Shown here: positions 10,539 to 17,961 of the stretch, piece by piece
How the letters are laid out: each line of letters starts with the position of its first letter
How positions within the stretch are numbered: the stretch's first letter is position 1
Assembly: GCA_027365415.1 (NCBI GenBank)
Contig: DAHXNK010000015.1
Location: 1-35,971 of the forward strand
Source: Acidobacteriaceae bacterium
Lineage (GTDB): Bacteria > Acidobacteriota > Terriglobia > Terriglobales > Acidobacteriaceae
Direction of reading: 5' to 3'
DNA length: 35,971 nucleotides
Made by a program: the position numbers and the translations under genes
The notes under the pieces: model-generated
What the model was told of the DNA's origin: nothing
Database searches by the model: none
The model's input: the letters and a program-made list of their open reading frames with translations, nothing else

Positions 10539-11879
10539 ATGCCTAAGCCTTCTGCTCCCAGCCGCCCTGAAACCAAGCCCCTTGAAGCCAGACAGCAGGA
10601 TCGCTCCCGCCTGCTCCAGCACCGCGCCGAGAGATTCTTTCCCGGCGGCGTAAATTCGCCGGTGCGCGCCTTTCGCGCCGTTGGCGGCGATCCGCCCTTC
10701 CTCACCCGCGCTGAAGGAGCCTATCTTTGGGATGCCGACGGCAATCGCTATCTGGATTACTTTGGCTCTTGGGGGCCGATGATTCTGGGTCACGCCGCGC
10801 CGAGCGTCGTCCGCGCCGTGCAGGAAGCAGCCAGTCGCGGCACCAGTTTTGGCGCATCCACGCCGAGCGAAGCCGATCTGGCTGAACTCGTCCAACAGGC
10901 ATTTCCGTCGATGGAGCGGATGCGCTTTGTCAGCTCCGGCACGGAGGCAACCATGTCCGCTATTCGTGTGGCGCGTGCCTTTACGGGGAGAAAACTTGTC
11001 GTCAAATTTGAGGGCTGTTACCACGGCCATGCCGATGCGCTGCTGGTCAAGGCTGGCTCTGGCGTGGCGACCTTTGGGATTCCCGGTTCCGCTGGCGTAC
11101 CGGAAGAAACCGTGCAGCACACGCTGGCGCTGCCCTTCAACGACATCGCCGCTGTCGAGGCCGCCTTTGCCCACCATAAAGATCAAATTGCCTGCGTGAT
11201 TGTCGAGCCAGTCGTCGGCAATGCTGGCTGCATTCCGCCTGCAGCGGGATACCTTGCCGCCCTGCGCGAGATCACCCAGCGCGCAGGAGTTGTGCTGATC
11301 TTGGATGAAGTGATGACGGGCTTTCGCCTCGCGCTCGGCGGCGCGCAGGAGCGCTACAACCTCCAGCCGGACATGACCTGCCTAGGAAAGATTCTTGGTG
11401 GCGGCCTGCCCTGCGCCGCCTTCGGTGGCCGTGTGGAGATTATGCAATTGCTTGCACCGCTCGGCCCGGTCTATCAGGCAGGCACGCTGAGCGGAAATCC
11501 GCTGGCGATGGCAGCGGGTATCGCCACAGTCGGCTATCTCATTGAACATCGCGAGCGCGTCTACCCGCAGTTGGAGATGATCTCCGCCGCCGTAGCCGAT
11601 GGTGTCGCGCAGGCCGCGCGGCAGGCAGGCATTGCGCTCGGCACCCAGCGCGTCGGCAGCATGTTCACCTGGTTCTTTCAGGCTGGCCCGGTTACGGATT
11701 ACGCTGGGGCTGCGCGCTCTGATCTGGCCGCCTTTGCCACCTTTCATCGAGTCATGCTTGACCAAGGCCTTTGGCTGCCGCCCTCGCAATTTGAAGCAGC
11801 CTTTGTCAGCCTCGCGCACACGCCGCAGGATGTTGCCGACACCATTGCCGCTGCGCGACATGCCTTTGCCGCAATGTAG
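10539..11879 (+). CDS. hemL: Glutamate-1-semialdehyde 2,1-aminomutase
   Basis: A 446-residue PLP enzyme (aminotransferase class III fold) that makes 5-aminolevulinate from glutamate-1-semialdehyde in the C5 route to heme. Motifs: [17 protein letters not shown] near residue 30, [51 protein letters not shown], and PLP lysine 284 in [18 protein letters not shown] start at the ATG 10539 ([10 protein letters not shown]). The frame is open back to 10404, but that extension overlaps the divergent purM 5' end and is not family-like. The N-terminus is a little longer than usual. It is transcribed divergently from purM and converges on the WbsX-like gene. Confidence 0.97.
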   Translation: MPKPSAPSRPETKPLEARQQDRSRLLQHRAERFFPGGVNSPVRAFRAVGGDPPFLTRAEGAYLWDADGNRYLDYFGSWGPMILGHAAPSVVRAVQEAASRGTSFGASTPSEADLAELVQQAFPSMERMRFVSSGTEATMSAIRVARAFTGRKLVVKFEGCYHGHADALLVKAGSGVATFGIPGSAGVPEETVQHTLALPFNDIAAVEAAFAHHKDQIACVIVEPVVGNAGCIPPAAGYLAALREITQRAGVVLILDEVMTGFRLALGGAQERYNLQPDMTCLGKILGGGLPCAAFGGRVEIMQLLAPLGPVYQAGTLSGNPLAMAAGIATVGYLIEHRERVYPQLEMISAAVADGVAQAARQAGIALGTQRVGSMFTWFFQAGPVTDYAGAARSDLAAFATFHRVMLDQGLWLPPSQFEAAFVSLAHTPQDVADTIAAARHAFAAM

Positions 11880-11912
11880 GCTGCGTATCCAGACAGGATC
11901 AACAGGGATCGC

Positions 11913-11948
11913 CAGGTGGCCCAGCACCTGCCCTGAGCTTGTCGAAGA
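11913..11948. repeat. Hairpin plus CCTGAGCTTGTCGAAG repeat fragment
   Basis: CAGGTG (11913-11918) pairs with CACCTG (11925-11930), and CCCTGAGCTTGTCGAAG follows directly. The latter is the core of a short palindromic repeat found between genes in many bacteria. It lies between the converging hemL and WbsX-like genes and may help end transcription, although no T-tract follows. Confidence 0.45.
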
Positions 11949-11987
11949 GAATCGATTGTTGATGATGCCTAGGGCATTTCGTTTGAC

Positions 11988-13202
11988 CTATGAACTAAAT
12001 ACGTCGCGAACTGCCTTCAGATATTCCATTTTGTGCGTGGTACCCGGCTCCAGATAGCTGCCTTCCGTCCACTCATTCCAAGCATTGATGTTCAGAATGC
12101 GCTGCATCCCGCCTTTACGGTCAACGAACTGCTTTGCGGCCTGAAGCGCTTCTTTGAATCGTGCTGGAGTATTCCCCGTCATTACTGCGAGGAATGGATA
12201 CTCCGACGAAGTGAAGATGTCGCTCTGGCAGGTTCGCGGCGTCGAATCCCATCCCATGCTGACATTTGGATAATAGGGCAAAGAAAAATCTGAAGCTGCA
12301 TACTCCCAATGAGGAATAGCAAGCTGCATCGCGTCTGCGTAATCATACGATGGAAAACTTTTCGGCGTTGGCCCCTGAACCCAGCAATAGGACGTGGTGC
12401 TCCGACAGGAAATATCTTGCAACATCTGTCGCGTGTCTGCCTGTTGCGCCGCAGATTTAAATGAAATTCCCGACTTTATAGCATTCAGATGCAGGTCTTT
12501 ATGTCCCGCAGCCTGGGTTCGACGACGAAAGCTTTCCAGAGCTTTCCCAGCCTCTGTAACTCCTCCCAGCGCGGAAACCAAGTGAGAAAGCTCAAAGATG
12601 GAAAAATACGGGCAATCATCGACTTTGAAATATGATGGATGCGAAAAATACTTTTCGATAATGTAATTCGTGATTCCATCAAACTGCTCCCGATTTACCG
12701 CCCCCTTGTATTGCATCCACTTGGGCGCGTTGAGCTTGGATGGGAAGATATTGATCCAATCGTGATTGGCCCACATCAGACAGAACTTTAAGCGGTCGTT
12801 GTTGGATGATTGAAGATATCCTTGATCGAGACCGGCGTTGAGAAATGGTTTCCCTTCATACCAATACCAATCAAAAATAAAATAAGTTATTTTGTTGTCT
12901 GCGGCAGCTTGGATTTTCTTCTCGAAAACTGCGGGGATGGACTCATCTTCATATCCCCACAATGGAATCTTGGGCTGTTGATGTCCCGGAAATCTGGGTA
13001 AGCCGCGTTGCAATATATTCCACTCCGTCCAACCCTTGCCGTGAACGGCTTCATTTCTTGGATCCACATGCCAACTCGGAAAATAATACGCGCCCACCTC
13101 ATACACATGTTTCGGTGAGGTTGATTCCGAAAGAGCGGGCATGCCGCTTGCGACAGCCGCCATCGCACTTGTCTTGAGAAAGTTTCTGCGATCCGTTTGC
13201 AT
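11988..13202 (-). CDS. Tat-exported WbsX / glycoside hydrolase family 99-like protein
   Basis: The start is the ATG at 13202, giving MQTDRRNFLKTSAMAAVASG, a twin-arginine signal of the DRRNFLK type; GGGAT lies seven bases upstream. The 404-residue product then shows the WbsX/GH99-like pattern: VGAYYFPSWHVDPRN (the YYFPxWH motif), GWTEWNILQRG, ITYFIFDWYWYEG, CLMWANHDW, DDCPYFSIFE and the C-terminal NINAWNEWTEGSYLEPG. GH99 enzymes cleave mannosidic linkages, and WbsX-type domains are found in polysaccharide loci; the substrate here is unknown. The protein should fold in the cytoplasm and act in the periplasm or outside. The DNA is visibly richer in A/T than its neighbours (for example 12870-12900), with repeat-like sequence on both sides, so acquisition by transfer is plausible. 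Confidence 0.85.
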   Translation of the reverse strand: MQTDRRNFLKTSAMAAVASGMPALSESTSPKHVYEVGAYYFPSWHVDPRNEAVHGKGWTEWNILQRGLPRFPGHQQPKIPLWGYEDESIPAVFEKKIQAAADNKITYFIFDWYWYEGKPFLNAGLDQGYLQSSNNDRLKFCLMWANHDWINIFPSKLNAPKWMQYKGAVNREQFDGITNYIIEKYFSHPSYFKVDDCPYFSIFELSHLVSALGGVTEAGKALESFRRRTQAAGHKDLHLNAIKSGISFKSAAQQADTRQMLQDISCRSTTSYCWVQGPTPKSFPSYDYADAMQLAIPHWEYAASDFSLPYYPNVSMGWDSTPRTCQSDIFTSSEYPFLAVMTGNTPARFKEALQAAKQFVDRKGGMQRILNINAWNEWTEGSYLEPGTTHKMEYLKAVRDVFSS

Positions 13203-13230
13203 GTTGATCCCTTTATTGGGTTGCACACCC

Positions 13231-13330
13231 GATGTCTCCCACCCTTGCCACGCAAGGATGGGGCGTTCGCTATTTTTTACGCCGGGGATCCCAGGTCTAA
13301 AAATCAAGACCTAGGGCACCCGGATTTTCT
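13231..13330. repeat. Interspersed repeat with two hairpins (CCCACCCTTGC type)
   Basis: CCCACCCTTGC (13238-13248) pairs with GCAAGGATGGG (13252-13262) at ten of eleven positions. Further right AGGTCT and AGACCT flank an A/T-rich loop (about 13293-13312), followed by GGGCACCCGGATTT. I recall this CCCACCC...GATGGGGC...GGGCACCCG pattern as a frequent intergenic repeat in Acidobacteriaceae. On the minus strand it lies downstream of rplI and could also end that operon. Confidence 0.45.
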
Positions 13331-13343
13331 CTTACAGCTTGGA

Positions 13344-13799
13344 CTACTCGGCTTCCGGCTCGCGATTCACGATCACTTTTACATGGGCCGTGACTTCGCG
13401 ATGCAGGCGCACCGGAACCAAAAACTCACCCAGCGCCTTTAACGGCTCATCCAGATGCACCTTGCGGCGATCAATGTGGAAGCCCTTGGCTTCGAGCGCC
13501 TGCGTGATATCGGCAGAGGTCACGGAGCCAAAAAGGTGATCGTTCTCCCCGGTCTTGCGCGTAAAGTCGAGCGCGACGCTGTCCAGTTGTTGCAGCAATA
13601 GTTCCGCCTCGCTTTTTTCCTTGGCGGAGCGGCGCACAGAAGCGCCCTTCATTTGCTCGATAACGGCTTTGTTGGCGCTGGTGGCCTGGATGGCCAGCTT
13701 GCGCGGCAACAGAAAATTGCGGCCATACCCCTCGGCCACCTTTACGACATCCCCCTGGTGCCCCAGGTTGACGACATCTTCTTTCAAAATAACTTCCAT
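13344..13799 (-). CDS. rplI: 50S ribosomal protein L9
   Basis: A 151-residue protein of the large subunit that bridges toward the next ribosome and helps maintain frame. The N-terminal domain has the family signature GHQGDVVKVAEGYGRNFLLPRKLA (residues ~13-36), joined by a long charged helix to the C-terminal domain (GSVTSADITQAL...FHIDRRKVHL). Length is normal (about 148-150). The ATG at 13799 is preceded by GGAG. It is the last gene of the rpsF-rpsR-rplI group, the usual bacterial order. The 138-base gap to rpsR is longer than usual because it contains a short degenerate repeat. Confidence 0.98.
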   Translation of the reverse strand: MEVILKEDVVNLGHQGDVVKVAEGYGRNFLLPRKLAIQATSANKAVIEQMKGASVRRSAKEKSEAELLLQQLDSVALDFTRKTGENDHLFGSVTSADITQALEAKGFHIDRRKVHLDEPLKALGEFLVPVRLHREVTAHVKVIVNREPEAE

Positions 13800-13900
13800 G
13801 TTCCCATCTCCGTATCTCTGTCACCTCTGCCACTGATTCGGCCGTCGATGTATTGGCGGCACAGGGAATTCAGAGGACAGGTTCGATTCTTTAGCGCCGC

Positions 13901-13942
13901 AGCGAGTCGCTAGCGGCTAAAAGCGAGTAGCTGTCAGCTAGA
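13901..13942. repeat. Imperfect 21-base tandem repeat at the 3' end of rpsR
   Basis: Two copies beginning AGCGAGT, at 13901 and 13922, agree at roughly 16 of 21 positions; a third start (AGCGCGCAGC) follows. The second copy covers the rpsR stop codon (13938-13940). It looks like a small AGC-rich repeat expansion; no function is evident. Confidence 0.5.
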
Positions 13943-14258
13943 AGCGCGCAGCAAAGGGCAGCAGCGCGATGTTGCGCGCCTGCTTGATTGCCCGCGTCAA
14001 ACGACGCTGGTGGCGCGTGCAAACCCCGGTCAGGCGACGTGGCACAATCTTGCCACGCTCAGCGACAAACTGCTGGAGCGTACGCACATCGCGATACGGG
14101 ATGGCGTCGATCTTTTCGACGCAGAATTTGCATACCTTTTTGCGACGGAAAAACTTACGCCCGCCGGGGCCGCTGGAGGCTCCACCTCGCCCTGCTGGCC
14201 TTGGGCCGCTGGAGGAGGAAGATTCCTGTCGGGGTGCTTGTGTTGTTTCGTCAGCCAT
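13938..14258 (-). CDS. rpsR: 30S ribosomal protein S18
   Basis: A 106-residue small-subunit protein that binds S6 and the central domain of 16S rRNA. The start is the ATG at 14258 ([11 protein letters not shown]), with AAGGAGA six bases upstream; the frame is open farther upstream without S18 character. After a ~35-residue Ser/Gly/Pro-rich N-terminal extension comes the conserved core [18 protein letters not shown], then [18 protein letters not shown] and [16 protein letters not shown]. The Cys residues VCKFC and the later C-x-x-H suggest a zinc-binding (C+) S18. It lies between rpsF and rplI. Confidence 0.97.
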   Translation of the reverse strand: MADETTQAPRQESSSSSGPRPAGRGGASSGPGGRKFFRRKKVCKFCVEKIDAIPYRDVRTLQQFVAERGKIVPRRLTGVCTRHQRRLTRAIKQARNIALLPFAARF

Positions 14259-14414
14259 GCTGATCTCCTTTTCCTGCGCTGGAGATTGTCTCCAGCATCC
14301 AGCTCCGCGCATCTGCCCTGCATCTACGAGGAGCGAAAATAAATGGAACAAATTGTCGAGCCAACCCTTGCAGGCGGAATCTCCGCTTGCAAACATCGCT
14401 CCAGCAATCCGCGT

Positions 14415-14858
14415 TTATGCCGTTGCTTCGGTTGCAACCGCCACGGGTTCCGCAACGGCTTCCACCGCCGCGACCTCCACGGGTGCTGCATGATGCTGCT
14501 GGGGCAACGCGCTCTGCTTGACGCGGGTGGAGCGGAGCTGGCGAATTTTAGCCAGACGCTTTTCTTCCTCGTCCATGCGCACGGTGATGAACTTAATCAC
14601 CTGCTCGGTAACACGCAGGCGACGCTCCACCTCGGCAATCAATGCGCCGTCGGCCTCGACCGTCATCAACATGTACAGGCCATCGTTGAACTTGCGAACA
14701 GTGTAGGCCAGCTTGCGCATGCCCATCTTGTCGGTCGTCAACACTTTGCCTTCGCCCTTGGTCACGGTGGCTTCCAGACTGGCCGTCAGCTTTTCGATGT
14801 CTTCCTCGACGATATCCGGGCGAAGAATATACATCACTTCATATTTGCGTAGCATCAT
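14415..14858 (-). CDS. rpsF: 30S ribosomal protein S6
   Basis: A 147-residue small-subunit protein that forms a heterodimer with S18. The core (residues 1-105) has the family sequence RKYEVMYILRPDI, KMGMRKLAYTVRKFNDGLYMLMTVEAD and EVERRLRVTEQVIKFITVRMDE. A C-terminal tail of about 40 residues is rich in Ala, Val and Glu and is longer than in E. coli. Two adjacent ATG codons (14858 and 14855) follow a GAGAAGAAG ribosome site; either may be used. It heads the rpsF-rpsR-rplI group and lies 66 bases after pth, with two hairpins in the gap. Confidence 0.97.
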   Translation of the reverse strand: MMLRKYEVMYILRPDIVEEDIEKLTASLEATVTKGEGKVLTTDKMGMRKLAYTVRKFNDGLYMLMTVEADGALIAEVERRLRVTEQVIKFITVRMDEEEKRLAKIRQLRSTRVKQSALPQQHHAAPVEVAAVEAVAEPVAVATEATA

Positions 14859-14875
14859 CTTCTTCTCGTTTCTGT

Positions 14876-14920
14876 GGGAGTTTTATCTCTCCCGCTTGCG
14901 CGGCGCAACCTGGCCGCAAG
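14876..14920 (-). promoter_or_regulatory. Tandem hairpins in the rpsF leader (candidate ribosomal-protein leader)
   Basis: Reading in the direction of rpsF, the first hairpin joins CTTGCGGC with GCCGCGCAAG (14895-14920, one bulged base), and the second joins GGGAG with CTCCC (14876-14893). Together they fill the gap between the pth stop and the rpsF ribosome site. Many bacteria carry an S6:S18-binding leader here that represses the operon. I cannot confirm the conserved bulge of that motif, so the role is inferred from position. Confidence 0.35.
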
Positions 14921-14924
14921 GCTT

Positions 14925-15569
14925 CTATTCTCCGGCGCGTTCCCGCCGGTTGCATCGGTTCATGGCTGCCGTCGGCCCCTCGGTTAGGAGAGTTTCAACG
15001 GCTTGTGCAACTTCATCCAGCACTCCATCCAGCGTGGCCAGTTCAGCCTTGCGAAAGGGAGTTAAAACAAAATCCCGAACCCGGCTGCGGACACCTTCCG
15101 CCGCTTTGGGATCGTCGGGCGCGATGCCGATACGGATGCGCAGCCATTCTTCACTGCCCAGCGCACCGCTGATCGACTGAACCCCTTTGTGCCCGCCGGA
15201 GCTTCCGCGCTCACGCACGCGAATGCTTCCCAGCGGCAAAGCAATCTCGTCGTAGATCACAATCAGATCCCGCGACGAATCAATCTCCAGTTCATGAACC
15301 AGAGCGGAGACAGCCAGCCCGCTCAGGTTCATATAGGTTTCCGGCTTGGCCAGCAGCACGCGCCGTCCTACAATCTGCGTAGCGGCGGTGATGGCCTTGC
15401 CGCGCCGATTGGCAATGGTGGCGCTGCATCGTGCTGCGATGCGATCCACCGCCAGAAAGCCTGCGTTGTGGGGCGTGAACTGGTATTCGATGCCCGGATT
15501 GCCCAGTCCCACAATGAGAACCGGCCCCGTTGGCCTCCCCTGTATCGCCACGCCCAGTGATGTTTCCAT
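14925..15569 (-). CDS. pth: Peptidyl-tRNA hydrolase
   Basis: A 214-residue enzyme that frees tRNA from prematurely released peptidyl-tRNA. From the ATG at 15569 the protein begins METSLGVAIQGRPTGPVLIVGLGNPGIEY, holding the family start motif LIVGLGNPG. It continues with FTPHNAGFLAVDRIA (the catalytic His is in PHNAG), LAKPETYMNLSG, VIYDEIALPLGSIRVRERGSSGGHKGVQSI and RIRIGIA. The N-terminus is about 15 residues longer than usual. An in-frame TTG at 15581 abuts the rplY stop and cannot be excluded. The rplY-pth neighbourhood is common in bacteria, and the gene reads on toward rpsF. Confidence 0.96.
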   Translation of the reverse strand: METSLGVAIQGRPTGPVLIVGLGNPGIEYQFTPHNAGFLAVDRIAARCSATIANRRGKAITAATQIVGRRVLLAKPETYMNLSGLAVSALVHELEIDSSRDLIVIYDEIALPLGSIRVRERGSSGGHKGVQSISGALGSEEWLRIRIGIAPDDPKAAEGVRSRVRDFVLTPFRKAELATLDGVLDEVAQAVETLLTEGPTAAMNRCNRRERAGE

Positions 15570-15581
15570 GCCATCTGCCAA

Positions 15582-16310
15582 TTACTTCTTGGCATCCTTC
15601 TTAACGTCCTTTTTGTCGCCCTTCTTGGCATCCCCGGCAGCATCTGCGGTTTCCGGCTTGCCCTTCTTCATAACCTCAGGCTCGGCAGCCGTGGTTGCGG
15701 CAGCCACAGCATCGGCAGCAGGCGCAACTTCCTCGCGGATAGCGGTGATGTGGGCCACGGCGGTTTCTTCCTCCGTGATGAACTTCAGCTTGCCGCCATG
15801 CGGCAGGTCAGAGACGCGCAGAATTTGTCCAAAGGCCAGTTCGCTGACATCCACATTGATGTGGCCAGGAATATCGGCAGGCAGACACTCGACGGTAACT
15901 TCGCGCAAAATCTGATCCAGAATGCCGCCCTGGGTCTTGACGCCCACGGGCACGCCTTGCAGTTGGATGGGAACCTGCACGCGCATCGCCTTGTCCATCG
16001 CAATCCGCTTCATGTCGATGTGCATCAGCGCGCCACGAATCGGCTCATATTGCCAATCGACGATCATAACTTTGGTCTTGGCGCTGGCTTTGGAGCCGAT
16101 CACTTCCAGATCAAAAATTGTGTTGTGTCCAGACTCTGAGTAGAGAATGCGCTGAATCTGCTTGGGGTCTACCGTAATGGCCACGGATGGCTGCTGTGCG
16201 CCGTACACGACGGCGGGAATTTTGCCTGACACGCGCACGCGACGAGCAATGTTCTTTGTGAATTTTCCTTCGCGTGGCGTTGCGGTGACAACTTCGTTGG
16301 TTACACTCAT
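15582..16310 (-). CDS. rplY: 50S ribosomal protein L25 / general stress protein Ctc
   Basis: A 242-residue two-domain (CTC/TL5 type) 5S rRNA-binding protein. The N-terminal L25 domain has RRVRVSGKIPAVVYGAQQPSVAITVD and HIDMKRIAMDKAMRVQVPIQL. The C-terminal TL5 domain follows, with GVKTQGGILDQILREVTVECLPADIPGHI and VSELAFGQILRVSDL. The tail (about 205-242) is Ala- and Lys-rich low complexity. The ATG at 16310 is preceded by AAGGGAAACGAAC. It lies 130 bases after prs and directly before pth, the familiar prs-ctc-pth order. Confidence 0.97.
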   Translation of the reverse strand: MSVTNEVVTATPREGKFTKNIARRVRVSGKIPAVVYGAQQPSVAITVDPKQIQRILYSESGHNTIFDLEVIGSKASAKTKVMIVDWQYEPIRGALMHIDMKRIAMDKAMRVQVPIQLQGVPVGVKTQGGILDQILREVTVECLPADIPGHINVDVSELAFGQILRVSDLPHGGKLKFITEEETAVAHITAIREEVAPAADAVAAATTAAEPEVMKKGKPETADAAGDAKKGDKKDVKKDAKK

Positions 16311-16440
16311 GTTCGTTTCCCTTCGGGCACGGCTCTATTCCGCTCCCTTGTCGCGGAGAAGGATGTTCTCCCTCGCCGCAGTGGTTGGTTCCAACAGCGG
16401 CCCATAAGCCGCATTTGGATTTTCGTTGTCGAAGACTGCG

Positions 16441-17505
16441 CTAGTTAAACAGCGAACTGACGCTGGTCTCCATGTGGATGCTTTCAATGGCGCGGCCAAT
16501 CAGCCCGGCAATTGAAAGCACCTTGATCTTTGATGTTCCATTCGCTTCCTCGCGCACTGGGATGGTGTTAGTCACCACCAGTTGTTCGAGTCGCGAATTT
16601 TCAATCCTTTCCATCGCCGGCCCGGACAGCACCGGGTGCGTCGCGCAGGCATACACCTTTTTTGCGCCTGCTTCGATCAACGCATCCACCGTCTTGACCA
16701 GCGTGCCCGCCGTATCCACGATATCGTCGAGGATCAGGCAGGTTCGTCCTTCCACATCGCCAATGACGTGCATGACCTCCGTTACGTTCAGGTCGGTGCG
16801 ACGTTTATCGACGATGGCCAGAGGCGCTTCCATCTTTTTGGCAAAAAAGCGCGCGCGCTCCACGCCCCCGGCATCCGGCGAAACTACGGTCAGATCGGGC
16901 AGGCTCAACTCTCGAAAGTGGCTGACCAGCACCGGGCTGGCAAACAGATGATCCACCGGAATGTTGAAAAAACCCTGAATCTGCGCCGCGTGCAAATCAA
17001 CCAACAAAGCGCGATTGGCCCCTGCGGTCGTCAGCAAATCGGCCACCAGCTTGGAGGAGATGGCCACGCGGGGCCGATCCTTGCGATCCTGGCGCGCATA
17101 GCCGTAGTAGGGAACCACCACAGTGATGCGTCCTGCCGAAGCTCGCTTGAGCGCGTCAATCATAATCAGCAGCTCCAGCAAATGCTGATCGACCGGATAG
17201 CAGGTCGGCTGAATGACAAAAACATCTGCTCCACGCACATTCTCCAAAAGCTGAAAGTACACCTCGCCGTCAGAAAACCGCTGCAAGCGAACCTCGCCCA
17301 ACGGGATGCCGACGAACTTGCAGACCTCCTCGGCTAATGGCCGATTGGACGATCCGCTAAAAATCTTAAAGCGCTTATCCTCGCTGTAGGACTTGGCGCG
17401 TTTGCGGCTGACCGCAGGCTTATCTACCTGCTTGTCTACCGAGGATTCCACCTCTTTCACCTCTTCCACCGCAGTGGACGCAGTTGCCGTTGCATCGCTG
17501 TTCAT
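16441..17505 (-). CDS. prs: Ribose-phosphate pyrophosphokinase (PRPP synthetase)
   Basis: Makes PRPP from ribose 5-phosphate and ATP for nucleotide, His and Trp synthesis. The 354-residue product has the class I core from about residue 45: FKIFSGSSNRPLAEEVCKFVG, RFSDGEVYFQLLENVRG, the flexible-loop region YYGYARQDRKDRPRV, DLHAAQIQGFF, and the PRPP-binding signature CLILDDIVDTAGTLVK. An extra ~45-residue charged N-terminal tail (rich in Glu, Val, Lys) precedes it. The start is well supported: the ATG at 17505 has GGAGG six bases upstream. It heads the prs-rplY-pth-rps block and lies downstream of tRNA-Gln on the same strand. The 239-base gap 17506-17744 shows no gene. Confidence 0.97.
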   Translation of the reverse strand: MNSDATATASTAVEEVKEVESSVDKQVDKPAVSRKRAKSYSEDKRFKIFSGSSNRPLAEEVCKFVGIPLGEVRLQRFSDGEVYFQLLENVRGADVFVIQPTCYPVDQHLLELLIMIDALKRASAGRITVVVPYYGYARQDRKDRPRVAISSKLVADLLTTAGANRALLVDLHAAQIQGFFNIPVDHLFASPVLVSHFRELSLPDLTVVSPDAGGVERARFFAKKMEAPLAIVDKRRTDLNVTEVMHVIGDVEGRTCLILDDIVDTAGTLVKTVDALIEAGAKKVYACATHPVLSGPAMERIENSRLEQLVVTNTIPVREEANGTSKIKVLSIAGLIGRAIESIHMETSVSSLFN

Positions 17506-17744
17506 TCCGGACCTCCAAGCTGGTTGGCGTGGCTATTCCGACTGCTCGCGAAGGACGATGGCCTGGTTCGTGCCATCCACGCTTCGGGAGCCAATACATC
17601 GCAGGTGTTCCGATCCTGCGACACCTATGCAAAATGCGAACCCATTCGCAAAGCGACGCATGAAAGCGATACGCGCCTTGCCTCCGGGGTACTGCAAACT
17701 CCAAACGTACTTCCCTGCTGCGATACTTTCCTGCTACAAAGAAT

Positions 17745-17818
17745 TGGCTGGGCGACTAGGAGTCGAACCTAGACAAAGTGCTCCAAAGGCACTTGACCTA
17801 CCATTAGTCGATCGCCCA
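17745..17818 (-). tRNA. tRNA-Gln (anticodon TTG)
   Basis: The minus strand folds as a cloverleaf. The acceptor TGGGCGA (from 17818) pairs with TCGCCCA, followed by discriminator G and an encoded CCA (17745-17747). The anticodon arm is AGTGC-CTTTGGA-GCACT, whose loop gives anticodon TTG, and the T arm is CTAGG-TTCGACT-CCTAG. The D arm contains the GG of TAATGGTAGG. Length is 74 with CCA. A weak U1-A72 pair is typical of bacterial tRNA-Gln. It lies upstream of prs on the same strand. Confidence 0.95.
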
Positions 17819-17854
17819 ATCCGGAAAACTCTGCACAGCCAGCTTCTTGAAAGG

Positions 17855-17908
17855 GACGGGCTTTAGCCCGTCCAAATCTATCCAAAATCGACACGGGCTT
17901 TAGCCCCT
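17855..17908. repeat. Pair of ACGGGCTTTAGCCCGT palindromes
   Basis: GACGGGCTTTAGCCCGTC at 17855-17872 is a perfect 8-base stem with a TT loop. A second, less perfect copy (ACGGGCTTTAGCCCCT) follows at 17893-17908. They lie between the tRNA-Gln 5' side and the ispE 3' end, where they could act as hairpin terminator or processing sites for ispE transcripts. The pattern is known to me as a repeated intergenic element in acidobacterial genomes; copy number here cannot be checked. Confidence 0.55.
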
Positions 17909-17961
17909 GAGGGATAGATATCCTCGCAATGCGGACTTGCTCAAAGCTCTCCTATCTCGTC

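Noticed and set aside
13901-13942. Possible CRISPR-like repeat array
   Set aside because: The units are contiguous and degenerate, with no spacers of regular length and no cas genes nearby.
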